Origin: an uncultured Gammaproteobacteria bacterium
Lineage (GTDB): Bacteria > Pseudomonadota > Gammaproteobacteria > Poriferisulfidales > GCA-002705445
Direction: 5' to 3'
DNA: 33,582 nt
Assembly (NCBI GenBank): GCA_913050095.1
Contig: CAJXAV010000013.1
Location: 1-33,582 of the forward strand
The translations under genes were made by a program, and so were the position numbers. Each line of letters begins with the position of its first letter. Position 1 is the stretch's first letter. Positions 1-8,100 of the stretch are shown piece after piece. The notes under the pieces are model-generated. The model worked only from the letters and a program-made list of their open reading frames with translations, did not search any database and was not told the origin of the DNA.

Positions 1-27
1 GAGCAATTTTGTATTACGGTTTTCAAT

Positions 28-1839
28 TTATTTTGTAAATATTTCTTTAAACTTATTTATCGGGTCGTCTGCTGTCATAAATGATTCTCCAACTAAGAAA
101 GTGTTTATGCCACAGTCATTTATTTTTTTAACATCTGCACCAGTATGTATACCACTTTCAGCAATTACAAGTTGATCATTTTTTATATATTGTATTAAAT
201 CAACTGTTGTATTTAAATCAACATCAAAAGTATGTAAATTTCTATTATTTATTCCAATAATATCGCATTCTATTTCAAGAGCTGCATCAAGTTCATTGTG
301 ATCATGTACTTCAACAATTACATCTAAATCCCTTTGTTTTGCTCCTGTATATAGTTTTTTTAATAAATCTTTTTCTAAAGCAGAAACAATAAGTAAAATG
401 CAGTCAGCCCCCATTGTGACAGACTCATCAATTTGATATTCATCAATTATGAAATCTTTTCTTAATACAGGAAGGCCGCATCCCTTTTTTGCCATCTCAA
501 GAATTGCTCCAGAACCTTTAAAATATTTGGCATCAGTTAAAACTGATAAACATGCTGCACCCATTAATTCAAAATCAGCAGCAACTTTTGCAGGAATGAT
601 CTTCATATTTAATTCACCCATACTTGGAGAAGCTCTTTTAATTTCAGCAATTACAGCATCTTTATTTTGACTAATTTTATGCATTAAAGCACCTTTAAAG
701 TCTCTTTTTAGCGAACTCATATAATCGATTTCTTTTAAATCTTGAACTGAAATTTTTATTTTTCTTTCAGCAACTTCTTTTTCTTTATTTTCTAAAATTT
801 CTTCTAAAATTTTCGGTGTTTTAATTTTTTCAGGCATTGAATTTTTAATATCATTAAATTTCTGCATGGCTTTTCCTGAAATGATAATTTCTTTTGCAAA
901 CGCTATGCTGCTTTTAAGGTCTTCTTTTATACCTGAAATATAAATAGCGGCACCTGCATTTAAACTCACAATATTTACGGCTGTTTCATTTTTATTTTCA
1001 AGCATATCAATAAAAATTTTATAACTTTCTTCAATTGTATTTACTTTTAGTTTGTTTACTGGGCAAACTTCTAAATCAAAGTCTTCAGGTTTAATAGTGT
1101 ATTCATAAATATCGTTTTCTTTTAGTTCTGCGATATAAGTATCTTTTTCACATGAAATTTCATCTAAACCATCTTCAGAATGAACAATCATAGCTCGTTC
1201 TACTCCTAAATTTTTTACAACTTTTGCAATTGGAAGAACTAGATTTTTATCGTAAACACCTAAGATTTGAAAGTTAGCATTTGCTGGATTCGCAAGGGGT
1301 CCTAATACATTAAATATTGTTCTAGTTTTAATATTCTTTCTGACATTAGCAACGCTTTTCATAGCTTTATGATATTTTGGTGCAAACATAAAGGTTATAC
1401 CATTTTCTTCGAAACATTTTTTAGATTGTTCTTTATCTAAATCAATATTTATACCAGAGTATTCGAGAAGATCGGCACTTCCTGACTTGCTAGAAATAGA
1501 CTTATTTCCATGTTTCGCTATTTTGACCCCAGCAGCAGCAGCTACAATTGCCGATGCAGTTGATATATTAAAAGTATTTTGTCCGTCTCCTCCTGTGCCA
1601 CATGTATCAACTAATTTGTTAGAATCTAATTCTAGTTTTTGGCACATTTCTCTCAAGACTTCTGCAGCGCCAGCAATTTCATCAACAGTTTCACCTTTTG
1701 TTTTTAAAGTCATTAAAAAAGCAATGATTTCAGCATCATTACAATCATTATTCATAATGCTTAAAAAGACTTCTTTAATTTCGTTTTTTTTTAAACTTTC
1801 TCCAGACGAAAATTTTTCTACTGCTTCATTTATATTCAT
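28..1839 (-). CDS. trpDC: Fused anthranilate phosphoribosyltransferase / indole-3-glycerol-phosphate synthase (TrpD-TrpC)
   Basis: A 603-residue bifunctional enzyme of tryptophan synthesis in the cytoplasm. Residues 1 to about 334 are TrpD, which joins anthranilate to PRPP: the glycine-rich [14 protein letters not shown] motif and [17 protein letters not shown] are both present. From about residue 335 the chain is TrpC, which closes the indole ring: [18 protein letters not shown] is a typical TrpC N-terminus, followed by [39 protein letters not shown] and [12 protein letters not shown]. Each half has normal full length (about 334 and 269 residues). The internal Met at the junction has no obvious ribosome-binding site, so one long polypeptide is the likely product. 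It overlaps trpG by 4 bp and is last in rpe-trpE-trpG-trpDC. The fusion is read directly from the frame; its effect on channelling is inference. trpF, trpB and trpA are not in the window. Confidence 0.96.
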   Translation of the reverse strand: MNINEAVEKFSSGESLKKNEIKEVFLSIMNNDCNDAEIIAFLMTLKTKGETVDEIAGAAEVLREMCQKLELDSNKLVDTCGTGGDGQNTFNISTASAIVAAAAGVKIAKHGNKSISSKSGSADLLEYSGINIDLDKEQSKKCFEENGITFMFAPKYHKAMKSVANVRKNIKTRTIFNVLGPLANPANANFQILGVYDKNLVLPIAKVVKNLGVERAMIVHSEDGLDEISCEKDTYIAELKENDIYEYTIKPEDFDLEVCPVNKLKVNTIEESYKIFIDMLENKNETAVNIVSLNAGAAIYISGIKEDLKSSIAFAKEIIISGKAMQKFNDIKNSMPEKIKTPKILEEILENKEKEVAERKIKISVQDLKEIDYMSSLKRDFKGALMHKISQNKDAVIAEIKRASPSMGELNMKIIPAKVAADFELMGAACLSVLTDAKYFKGSGAILEMAKKGCGLPVLRKDFIIDEYQIDESVTMGADCILLIVSALEKDLLKKLYTGAKQRDLDVIVEVHDHNELDAALEIECDIIGINNRNLHTFDVDLNTTVDLIQYIKNDQLVIAESGIHTGADVKKINDCGINTFLVGESFMTADDPINKFKEIFTK

Positions 1840-2417
1840 TTTATTTCAAGGAAATTTTTTAAAATTTGGTGCCCGTGTTCACTCATAATTGATTCAGGAT
1901 GAAATTGTACACCATACGTGTGAAAATCTTTATGCTTAATTGCCATTATTTCATTATCGCTTTGATCGTCCGATTTAGTTTGCGCAATAACTTCTAAACA
2001 ACTTGGTATAGTTTTTTCTTCAATTACTAAAGAATGATATCTTGTAGCTATATATGGTGTAGGCAAATCTTTAAATATATAGTTTTGTTTGTGGTGAATT
2101 AAAGATGTTTTTCCATGCATTATTTTTTTTGCTTTTATTATATTTCCACCAAAAGCAGCACCTATACTTTGATGACCAAGGCAAATTCCTAGTATGGGTA
2201 ATTTTGAATGAAAGTGGTTTATTGTTTCTATTGATAATCCAGCTTCTTTTGGGGTGCAAGGCCCAGGAGATATAACAATTTTCTCTGGCTCCATATATTC
2301 AATATCTTTTATAGAAATCATATCATTTCTTACAACTTTAACTTTTGCATCTAGTTCACCTAGATATTGAACAATGTTGTATGTAAATGAATCATAATTA
2401 TCTATCATTAATATCAT
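1836..2417 (-). CDS. trpG: Anthranilate synthase component II, glutamine amidotransferase subunit
   Basis: A 193-residue class I glutamine amidotransferase that supplies ammonia from glutamine to TrpE for anthranilate synthesis. Visible landmarks are the N-terminal [14 protein letters not shown], the nucleophile-elbow cysteine in [15 protein letters not shown], and the His-Glu pair in [13 protein letters not shown]; together these give an intact Cys-His-Glu triad. Length is normal for a free-standing TrpG/PabA. The start ATG follows the trpE stop directly (TAAATG) and the end overlaps trpDC by 4 bp, so the three cistrons are probably translationally coupled. In many bacteria one TrpG/PabA serves both anthranilate and aminodeoxychorismate synthases. 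Its place in a trp operon favours TrpG, but a dual role cannot be excluded from this window. Confidence 0.95.
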   Translation of the reverse strand: MILMIDNYDSFTYNIVQYLGELDAKVKVVRNDMISIKDIEYMEPEKIVISPGPCTPKEAGLSIETINHFHSKLPILGICLGHQSIGAAFGGNIIKAKKIMHGKTSLIHHKQNYIFKDLPTPYIATRYHSLVIEEKTIPSCLEVIAQTKSDDQSDNEIMAIKHKDFHTYGVQFHPESIMSEHGHQILKNFLEIK

Positions 2418-3881
2418 TTATTTATCCTCATTTGAGAAGTTAACTTTTTCAGAAGCTTTTAGCAATGCCATTGCTTTATTCATTGTTTCATCCCATTCAG
2501 TTTCTGGAATAGAATCATAAACTATACCAGCACCAGCCTGAACATGAATTAAATTATCCTTAATCACAGCTGTTCTTATCGATAATGCAGTATCTAAATC
2601 TCCAGTCCACGACAAATAACCTATTGCACCAGAATATATGCCTCTTTTTAAAGGTTCAAGCTCATTGATTATTTCCATAGCTCTAATTTTTGGCGCACCC
2701 GAAACAGTCCCAGCAGGGAAGGTTGCCCTTAAAACATCTAAGGGTTTTGTATCATGTTCAATCTGGCCACATACATTTGAGACTATATGCATTACATGAG
2801 AATATCTTTCTATTATCATTTTTTCAGTAAGTTTGACGCTGCCAATTTTTGAAATTCTACCGATATCATTTCTTCCCAAATCGATAAGCATCAAATGCTC
2901 TGCAAGTTCTTTTGGATCGTTTAAAAGATCTTTTTCATTTTTTAGATCTTCTTTTTCACTTAATCCTCGGGGTCTCGTTCCTGCTATAGGGCGAACTGTA
3001 ACCTTTTCATTTTCTAATTTAACTAAAATCTCTGGTGATGATCCAATTATTTGAAAATCACCCATATCCAGAAAATACATATATGGAGATGGGTTCATTT
3101 CTCTTAGTACTTCATACATATCAATTGGATTTCCTAAAAATTGTTTTGATAATCTTTGCGATAATACAACTTGCATTACATCTCCAGAAGTTATGTACTC
3201 TTTAGCTTTAACAACCGCTTCCATAAATTTTTCTTTTTTAAAAGAAGAAGTAAATTTACTTCCATCAGACTTTTTCTTTGACAAAGAAGTATCTATCTTT
3301 TTAAAAATTAATTTTTCAATATGATCAATTCTTGCGTTAGCTTTCTCATAACTATCTTTTCTATCTGTTTTTGCATTTATTATTATATGAATATTGTTTT
3401 CTAAGTTATCGAGTATAATAATTTCATTACATACGAATAAAAAAATATCAGGAACATTAAGTTTATCTATCTTTTTTATGTCTAGTCTGTCTTCAATAAA
3501 TTTTATTGTTTCATAACCAAAATATCCTACAAGACCTCCTGAGAAAGGAATATCCTTAGGGAGATTATTCACTTTATTTTTGATGTAAAAATCTTCAATC
3601 CATTTTAAAGGATCATCTGAAAGAATATTTTGAATTTTCCCATTATTTTCATATGTGATTGTATTATCTGTGACTTTTATCATTTCATTAGATTTTGTGC
3701 CAACTATAGAATATCTACTCCATTTACCTTTATTTGAACCTGATTCAAAAAGAAATGAGTTTTGGTTTTTTAATTTTTTGTATATTTGAAGAGGGCTGAC
3801 CTTAAAATCTTTGATTATTTTACTTAAAGAAACTCTGGAATTTCCCTCAGCAGCAAATTTTATGAAATCTTTTTTTAACAT
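2418..3881 (-). CDS. trpE: Anthranilate synthase component I
   Basis: A 487-residue chorismate-binding enzyme that converts chorismate to anthranilate using ammonia from TrpG; it is the committed step of tryptophan synthesis. The N-terminal part carries FLFESGSNKGKWSRYSIVG, equivalent to the LLES..RYS element used in tryptophan feedback binding. The catalytic part has PIAGTRPRG, ELAEHLMLIDLGRNDIGR, GAPKIRAMEIINELEP and QAGAGIVYDSIPETEWDE, all standard for active TrpE. It lies 5 bp after rpe and abuts trpG. No leader peptide or attenuator is visible: trpE is internal to the operon, so any transcriptional control would act upstream of rpe. The feedback site looks retained, so allosteric inhibition is likely. 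Confidence 0.96.
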   Translation of the reverse strand: MLKKDFIKFAAEGNSRVSLSKIIKDFKVSPLQIYKKLKNQNSFLFESGSNKGKWSRYSIVGTKSNEMIKVTDNTITYENNGKIQNILSDDPLKWIEDFYIKNKVNNLPKDIPFSGGLVGYFGYETIKFIEDRLDIKKIDKLNVPDIFLFVCNEIIILDNLENNIHIIINAKTDRKDSYEKANARIDHIEKLIFKKIDTSLSKKKSDGSKFTSSFKKEKFMEAVVKAKEYITSGDVMQVVLSQRLSKQFLGNPIDMYEVLREMNPSPYMYFLDMGDFQIIGSSPEILVKLENEKVTVRPIAGTRPRGLSEKEDLKNEKDLLNDPKELAEHLMLIDLGRNDIGRISKIGSVKLTEKMIIERYSHVMHIVSNVCGQIEHDTKPLDVLRATFPAGTVSGAPKIRAMEIINELEPLKRGIYSGAIGYLSWTGDLDTALSIRTAVIKDNLIHVQAGAGIVYDSIPETEWDETMNKAMALLKASEKVNFSNEDK

Positions 3882-3886
3882 TATTT

Positions 3887-4552
3887 TTAGCCAACAGAAA
3901 TTTCTTGCTTCATTTTTTTAATAGCTTCATCATAACTTTTTGAATTAAATATTGCTGAGCCAGCAACGAAAATATTCGCACCAGCTTCTTTTATTGATTT
4001 GATATTTTTAATACCTATTCCGCCATCAACCTCAATTTCTACATTGCAGCCAGAAATATCAATCATTTCTTTGCATTTTTTTATTTTTTCAAGAGAGTTT
4101 GCAATAAATTTTTGCCCGCCAAAACCAGGATTTACAGACATTATTAAAATAAAATCTATTTTATCTAAAATATGATCTAGTAAAGACAGGGATGAAGCTG
4201 GATTAAGAGCAATCCCAGCTTTGCAACCTCTGCTTTTTATTAATTCAATACTCCTGTCAATGTGCTGGGTTGCTTCTGGATGAAATGAAATCATAGATGC
4301 TCCCGCGTCACAAAATTGTGTAATTAAATCGTCAACTGGTGTTGTCATTAAATGGACATCAATTGGCTTATTAACACCGTAATCTACAAGTGATTTACAT
4401 ACAAGAGGACCTATTGTTAAATTTGGAACATAGTGATTATCCATTACATCAAAATGAATTATATCAGCACCTGCTAATATTACATCGTCAACTTCTTTAC
4501 CAAGTTTTGCAAAGTCTGCAGATAAAATTGATGGGGCTATAAAATTTTTCAT
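3887..4552 (-). CDS. rpe: Ribulose-phosphate 3-epimerase
   Basis: A 221-residue TIM-barrel enzyme that interconverts ribulose 5-phosphate and xylulose 5-phosphate in the pentose phosphate (or Calvin) pathway. Family motifs run in order: APSILSADFAKLGKEV, FDVMDNHYVPNLTIGP with the metal and catalytic Asp region, HLMTTPVDD, SFHPEAT, MSVNPGFGGQKFI and the phosphate-binding EVDGGIGIKN. Length is normal. It is first in the minus-strand rpe-trpE-trpG-trpDC set; rpe-gph-trpE-trpG is a recurrent proteobacterial order, and here gph (phosphoglycolate phosphatase) is absent, leaving only 5 bp to trpE. It is divergent from sat across 117 bp. Confidence 0.96.
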   Translation of the reverse strand: MKNFIAPSILSADFAKLGKEVDDVILAGADIIHFDVMDNHYVPNLTIGPLVCKSLVDYGVNKPIDVHLMTTPVDDLITQFCDAGASMISFHPEATQHIDRSIELIKSRGCKAGIALNPASSLSLLDHILDKIDFILIMSVNPGFGGQKFIANSLEKIKKCKEMIDISGCNVEIEVDGGIGIKNIKSIKEAGANIFVAGSAIFNSKSYDEAIKKMKQEISVG

Positions 4553-4669
4553 TTTAGTATTAGAGTACGTTATTTAGTATAATATTCTTATGAGATAATC
4601 ATACCGTAATGGGAATAATAAAGAAATTATATTAAAGTATTAAGTCGCAAGATTAATAAGGGGAAAAAA
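4553..4669. promoter_or_regulatory. Divergent rpe/sat intergenic region with a TATAAT match
   Basis: This 117-bp gap must carry the promoters for both the rpe-trp operon (minus) and sat (plus). A perfect plus-strand TATAAT sits at 4578-4583 and reads as TATACT/TATTAT-like on the other strand, but no convincing -35 box is spaced from it on either strand. A strong ribosome-binding site (AAGGGG) precedes the sat ATG. In such AT-rich DNA a lone -10 match is weak evidence. Confidence 0.35.
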
Positions 4670-5851
4670 ATGATTAAACCACATGGCTCAAATGAGTTAA
4701 TGCCAAAAATAGTTAGTACAGAAGAAGAAAAAGTAGAGCTTTTAGAATCTGCAAAATCAATGAAGAAAATGACAGTTAATTCTGCAGCAGCAGCAAATTT
4801 AGTAATGCTAGGTGCAGGATACTTTACTCCTTTAGAAGGTTTTATGAATAAAAGCGATGTTTTATCTGTAGCGAATAATATGAAATTAGAAAACGGAATG
4901 TTTTGGCCAACACCTGTCGTTAATTTAACAAACAAAGAATATGATTTCAAAGAAGGTGATAGCGTCGCTCTAATTGATCCAAATGTTGATGGTGAACAAA
5001 TTATAGCTATACAAAAAATTTCAAAGATAGAAAAACTAAGTAATGTGGAAATTGATAATATTGTTGAGCAAGTTTATGGAACAAAGGATAAATCACACCC
5101 AGGTGTTCAAACTTTTTATGATCAAGGTGATATCCTTTTGAGTGGCGACGTAAAGGTACTTAATTTTAGTTATTTTGAAAAAGATTTTGGGGAAACATTT
5201 AGAACTGCCATGCAAATTAGGTCCTCCATAGAATCTAAGGGCTGGAAAAATGTAGTTGCATTTCAAACGCGAAATCCTATGCATAGAGCTCATGAAGAAT
5301 TATGCAGGATGGCTGGGGAAAGAGTAAATGCTGATGGCATATTAATACATATGTTATTAGGTAAGCTAAAACCGGGGGATATTCCAGCTGATGTTAGAGA
5401 CTCCGCAATTAGAACTATGGTTGATCATTATTTTCCAAAAGATTATGTAATGATAACTGGGTATGGATTTGACATGCTGTATGCAGGACCAAGAGAAGCA
5501 CTTCTTCATGCTGTATTTAGGCAAAATTGTGGATGTAGTTATTTAATTGTGGGAAGAGATCATGCAGGTGTTGGTGACTTTTACGGAGCTTTTGATGCTC
5601 AGGATATATTTGATAGTATTCCCGAGGATGCATTAATTATAAAAATATTTAAAGCTGACCATACAGCATACTCTAAAAAACTAAATAAAGTTGTGATGAT
5701 GAGAGATGTAGATGATCATACAAAAGATGATTTTGTTCTCTTGTCTGGTACAAAGGTTAGAGAGATGTTGTCAAAAGGCGAAAGTTTACCCAAAGAGTTT
5801 GCACGACCTGAAGTTGCCGAAGTACTAATGAAGCACTATATGAAGGAATAA
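4670..5851 (+). CDS. sat: ATP sulfurylase, single-subunit Sat type
   Basis: A 393-residue sulfate adenylyltransferase that interconverts ATP plus sulfate and APS plus pyrophosphate. The N-terminal PUA-like half is followed by the catalytic nucleotidyltransferase fold, with QTRNPMHRAHE at about 199-209 (the QxRNPxHxxH motif) and GRDHAG at about 295-300, plus LSGTKVREMLSKGE near the end. There is no APS-kinase domain. This is the homo-oligomeric type common in sulfur oxidisers and sulfate reducers, not the CysDN heterodimer usual in enteric bacteria. No aprAB, cysC or cysH lies nearby, so the sequence does not show whether it runs toward APS (assimilation) or toward ATP (sulfur oxidation). A small membrane protein is open directly after its stop codon and probably shares its mRNA. 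Confidence 0.95.
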   Translation: MIKPHGSNELMPKIVSTEEEKVELLESAKSMKKMTVNSAAAANLVMLGAGYFTPLEGFMNKSDVLSVANNMKLENGMFWPTPVVNLTNKEYDFKEGDSVALIDPNVDGEQIIAIQKISKIEKLSNVEIDNIVEQVYGTKDKSHPGVQTFYDQGDILLSGDVKVLNFSYFEKDFGETFRTAMQIRSSIESKGWKNVVAFQTRNPMHRAHEELCRMAGERVNADGILIHMLLGKLKPGDIPADVRDSAIRTMVDHYFPKDYVMITGYGFDMLYAGPREALLHAVFRQNCGCSYLIVGRDHAGVGDFYGAFDAQDIFDSIPEDALIIKIFKADHTAYSKKLNKVVMMRDVDDHTKDDFVLLSGTKVREMLSKGESLPKEFARPEVAEVLMKHYMKE

Positions 5852-5854
5852 AGA

Positions 5855-6184
5855 ATTATTAAAACATTTATAAAAAAAATTAGTTTACTAAGATTTCTAC
5901 TTATATTACTTGGTTTCTTTTATCTAATATTCGTTCAAGACGAAAATTCTGAGCTTTTATTAGATAATCCGATAAGTACATTTATGACACTTGGTGTGCC
6001 TGCCACATTACCAATATATTTAATGGTTTTAATGTTTGATATAGTTATGGTAATTGTAAGAGTCTCATCAAGTGAATCTACATACGAAAAATTATTTTTT
6101 AAGCGTGTTGTAATTTTTGAAATTAGTTTTGTATTTGCAATAATATATACATGGATACCATATTTTTCAGAAGTTTTTGCTTAA
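5855..6184 (+). CDS. Small three-helix membrane protein, predicted ATT start
   Basis: The ORF track gives only a 66-residue piece from ATG 5984, but the frame is open back to the sat stop at 5849-5851. The extra codons encode KTFIKKISLLRFLLILLGFF, a textbook basic N-terminus plus membrane helix. There is no ATG, GTG or TTG in that stretch; the best starts are ATT at 5855 or ATT at 5858, placed 7 or 10 nt after AAGGA inside the end of sat. The product is about 109 residues with helices near 10-28, 47-70 and 82-102, and a hydrophilic loop after the first helix. I do not recognise the family. Adjacency suggests co-expression with Sat, but no catalytic or binding motif is visible. Alternatives are readthrough of the sat TAA, or a shorter protein from ATG 5984 lacking helix 1. 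Confidence 0.7.
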   Translation: MIKTFIKKISLLRFLLILLGFFYLIFVQDENSELLLDNPISTFMTLGVPATLPIYLMVLMFDIVMVIVRVSSSESTYEKLFFKRVVIFEISFVFAIIYTWIPYFSEVFA

Positions 6185-6191
6185 GAATATT

Positions 6192-6968
6192 TTAACTTTT
6201 GATATGATCTTTAAAAATATTAAATAATTTTTTTTTGTAAGAACATTGTTCGCACCCCTCACCATTCCAACCGCCACCAGTTTTAGGTAAATTTTCAGAA
6301 TTTAAACATTCGTAAATCTCAATTATTATTTTATCTATCCACTCGGTATTACATGCAAGTGAATATAAATGTTCTTCAAAATTTAGATTTGCGTCAAATT
6401 TCTTTTCGTCAGATTTTCCATTTGCATATATAATATATCCAATACTAGAAACTTTATATCCATTTTTTTTAAATAACCATTGGTAAATTTCTATTTGTTT
6501 TTTGTAACACGCTTCCCAACCAGTATCAAAGTTTGGATTAAATGTTTTTTTTGCGGTTGCTTTGTAGTCGACAATGTGAAGCTCACCATCCTTGTTTATC
6601 CAAATATCATCTATACCGCCAAAAAATAAAAAATTTGTTTTTTTGTCATGCCATTGAATACCTTTAAATGCGTTTCGCCAATCTGATAAATGTTCATTAT
6701 CATATGGTATGCAATCAATATTATGTTTTGTCATAATTGGGTGAGGTTTTTTTTCTTTTCGATAGATGTCAAACTCATTCTTATATAAATTATCAACCGC
6801 GTTGTTAAGCGTAAAAGTTGGTCCAGAAGGAGCTTTTATACCTTTTCTTTCATGCATATAAAAACATCTAGGGCAATTAATATAGTTGTCAATTCTGGAT
6901 CTTGATAATTTATATGGCTTATCTGATAGAGGATTATATGGATTTCTCGAGTATTTTTTAAATGCCAT
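6192..6968 (-). CDS. Cas4/RecB-like PD-(D/E)XK nuclease-fold protein
   Basis: A 258-residue protein with the layout of stand-alone Cas4/RecB-type nucleases. An N-terminal Cys pair (C32, C35 in NCPRCFYMHERKG) is followed by GGIDD (acidic residues near 120-121), then HIVDYKATAK giving the D134-x-K136 core, a motif with Q158 in KQIEIYQWLF, and a C-terminal Cys pair (C239, C242 in GCEQCSY). The four cysteines probably bind a metal or Fe-S cluster, as in Cas4 and AddB, although those more often show a 1+3 spacing rather than 2+2. There are no cas genes or CRISPR repeats here. It is third in a minus-strand operon, starting 1 bp after the stop of the methyltransferase-like gene. The fold call is good; substrate and role are unknown. 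Confidence 0.8.
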   Translation of the reverse strand: MAFKKYSRNPYNPLSDKPYKLSRSRIDNYINCPRCFYMHERKGIKAPSGPTFTLNNAVDNLYKNEFDIYRKEKKPHPIMTKHNIDCIPYDNEHLSDWRNAFKGIQWHDKKTNFLFFGGIDDIWINKDGELHIVDYKATAKKTFNPNFDTGWEACYKKQIEIYQWLFKKNGYKVSSIGYIIYANGKSDEKKFDANLNFEEHLYSLACNTEWIDKIIIEIYECLNSENLPKTGGGWNGEGCEQCSYKKKLFNIFKDHIKS

Positions 6969-6969
6969 A

Positions 6970-8088
6970 TTATTTTGGAGTTAATAAGTATAACTTTTTT
7001 TGATTACTGTTAAATTCATTATTTATTTCGCTTTCTATTATATCAGAATAATGATTAATAACTTTTTCAGTATTTAACTTTGTTGCCACAATTGATGAAT
7101 AGTTAACTATATTGTACTTTTTATATGTATTGTCATTAGTATTTAGATTGCCACGAACAATAAAAATTGATGAAGGACTAATTTTTATTAGGTCATTTAA
7201 TTTTTCAATATTATCTTCATTATAAATTATAGATATTATGTTAGGTTTAATTCTAGCTAATTCTTTAATATCATTCATATTATATTTTTTATTAGATATT
7301 ATGTCTCGATACATAAAATAATTATTTAAATCATTGAACAATTCATCATCGTCAGTAAAAGCTAGCGTTTCTTTTAATTTTATATATTTACTTACATTTA
7401 TCTCAAAAGATAACGAAGGATTATCGCCAATATCACAAAATACAGTATTCTTGTTGTTACAATTATCTCGAATAATTTTCTCTACTATGGCACTGTATCT
7501 ACTTGTCGACCAAATTTTATGAATAATTTCATCTTCGTTTATTACTTTATTATCAATTTGGTTTCTTAAATATTTGTTACCAATTTCTTCAATGAAAAAA
7601 TTAAAAGTACTGTTCATTTTATTTGGAAAATTTTTACCAATTCTCATTGACATTACACCATCATTTTCTGCCCATACATTATTTGTTCCGGTCCAGCCAG
7701 TTCTGCTTGTAAAAATATTTTCTAAAAAGCTTCTGGACCACATTCCTTTTTCGTCTGCTTGTTCTTCCGGATAGACAGGTAGAATTATTGCTCCATCTTT
7801 TTTTATGACCTTTAAAAGATGTCTTAAATAAGATGCGGCCCAATTATTTGAAAATAGAGGAAAACTTAAACCAATGTAAATTTTATCTATACTATTTTTC
7901 TTAAATGGATAAAAGGCATTTGAAATTTCTTTTTTATTAGGCGCTGTAAAAATTTTTGAATCAACAGTCATGCAAATCAAATTTTCTTTTTTTGGCTTAA
8001 TCATCGAGTGTTTGTCTCTTTGATCACTTATGTAGTAAAAAATATCTTCTTCTATATATTTTTCAGATTTATGAAAAATTAGTTCCAT
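6970..8088 (-). CDS. Hypothetical protein with methyltransferase-like segments
   Basis: A 372-residue protein I cannot place in a named family. Residues of about 60-120 (SIDKIYIGLSFPLFSNNWAA followed by YLRHLLKVIKKDGAIILPVY) resemble the middle strands of a class I SAM-dependent methyltransferase, but no N-terminal glycine-rich SAM loop precedes them. A second possible Rossmann-like unit begins near NTVFCDIGDNPSLSFEI and continues through IKPNIISIIYNED and SPSSIFIVRGN. No signal peptide or membrane helix is seen. It is the middle gene of an operon with an exported Dabb protein 12 bp upstream and a PD-(D/E)XK protein 1 bp downstream. The methyltransferase link is a weak fold-level inference; the protein may be a degenerate, non-catalytic version. 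Confidence 0.6.
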   Translation of the reverse strand: MELIFHKSEKYIEEDIFYYISDQRDKHSMIKPKKENLICMTVDSKIFTAPNKKEISNAFYPFKKNSIDKIYIGLSFPLFSNNWAASYLRHLLKVIKKDGAIILPVYPEEQADEKGMWSRSFLENIFTSRTGWTGTNNVWAENDGVMSMRIGKNFPNKMNSTFNFFIEEIGNKYLRNQIDNKVINEDEIIHKIWSTSRYSAIVEKIIRDNCNNKNTVFCDIGDNPSLSFEINVSKYIKLKETLAFTDDDELFNDLNNYFMYRDIISNKKYNMNDIKELARIKPNIISIIYNEDNIEKLNDLIKISPSSIFIVRGNLNTNDNTYKKYNIVNYSSIVATKLNTEKVINHYSDIIESEINNEFNSNQKKLYLLTPK

Positions 8089-8100
8089 GTTTTCCTTGTA

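Noticed and set aside
1-27. Start of a further gene at the left edge
   Set aside because: Only 27 bases are available downstream of trpDC, and no start or motif can be read.
4627-4950. 107-residue minus-strand ORF opposite the start of sat
   Set aside because: It is the antisense shadow of a strongly conserved sat frame and shows no recognisable domain.
6185-6225. A-T hairpin (AATATTTTAA / TTTAAAAATATT) as a bidirectional terminator between the membrane gene and the nuclease gene
   Set aside because: The stem is entirely A-T and overlaps coding sequence; such pairs are frequent by chance at this composition.
6192-8088. Restriction-modification system
   Set aside because: The putative methyltransferase has no clear SAM loop or target-type catalytic motif, and the nuclease is of the Cas4/RecB type rather than a known restriction family.
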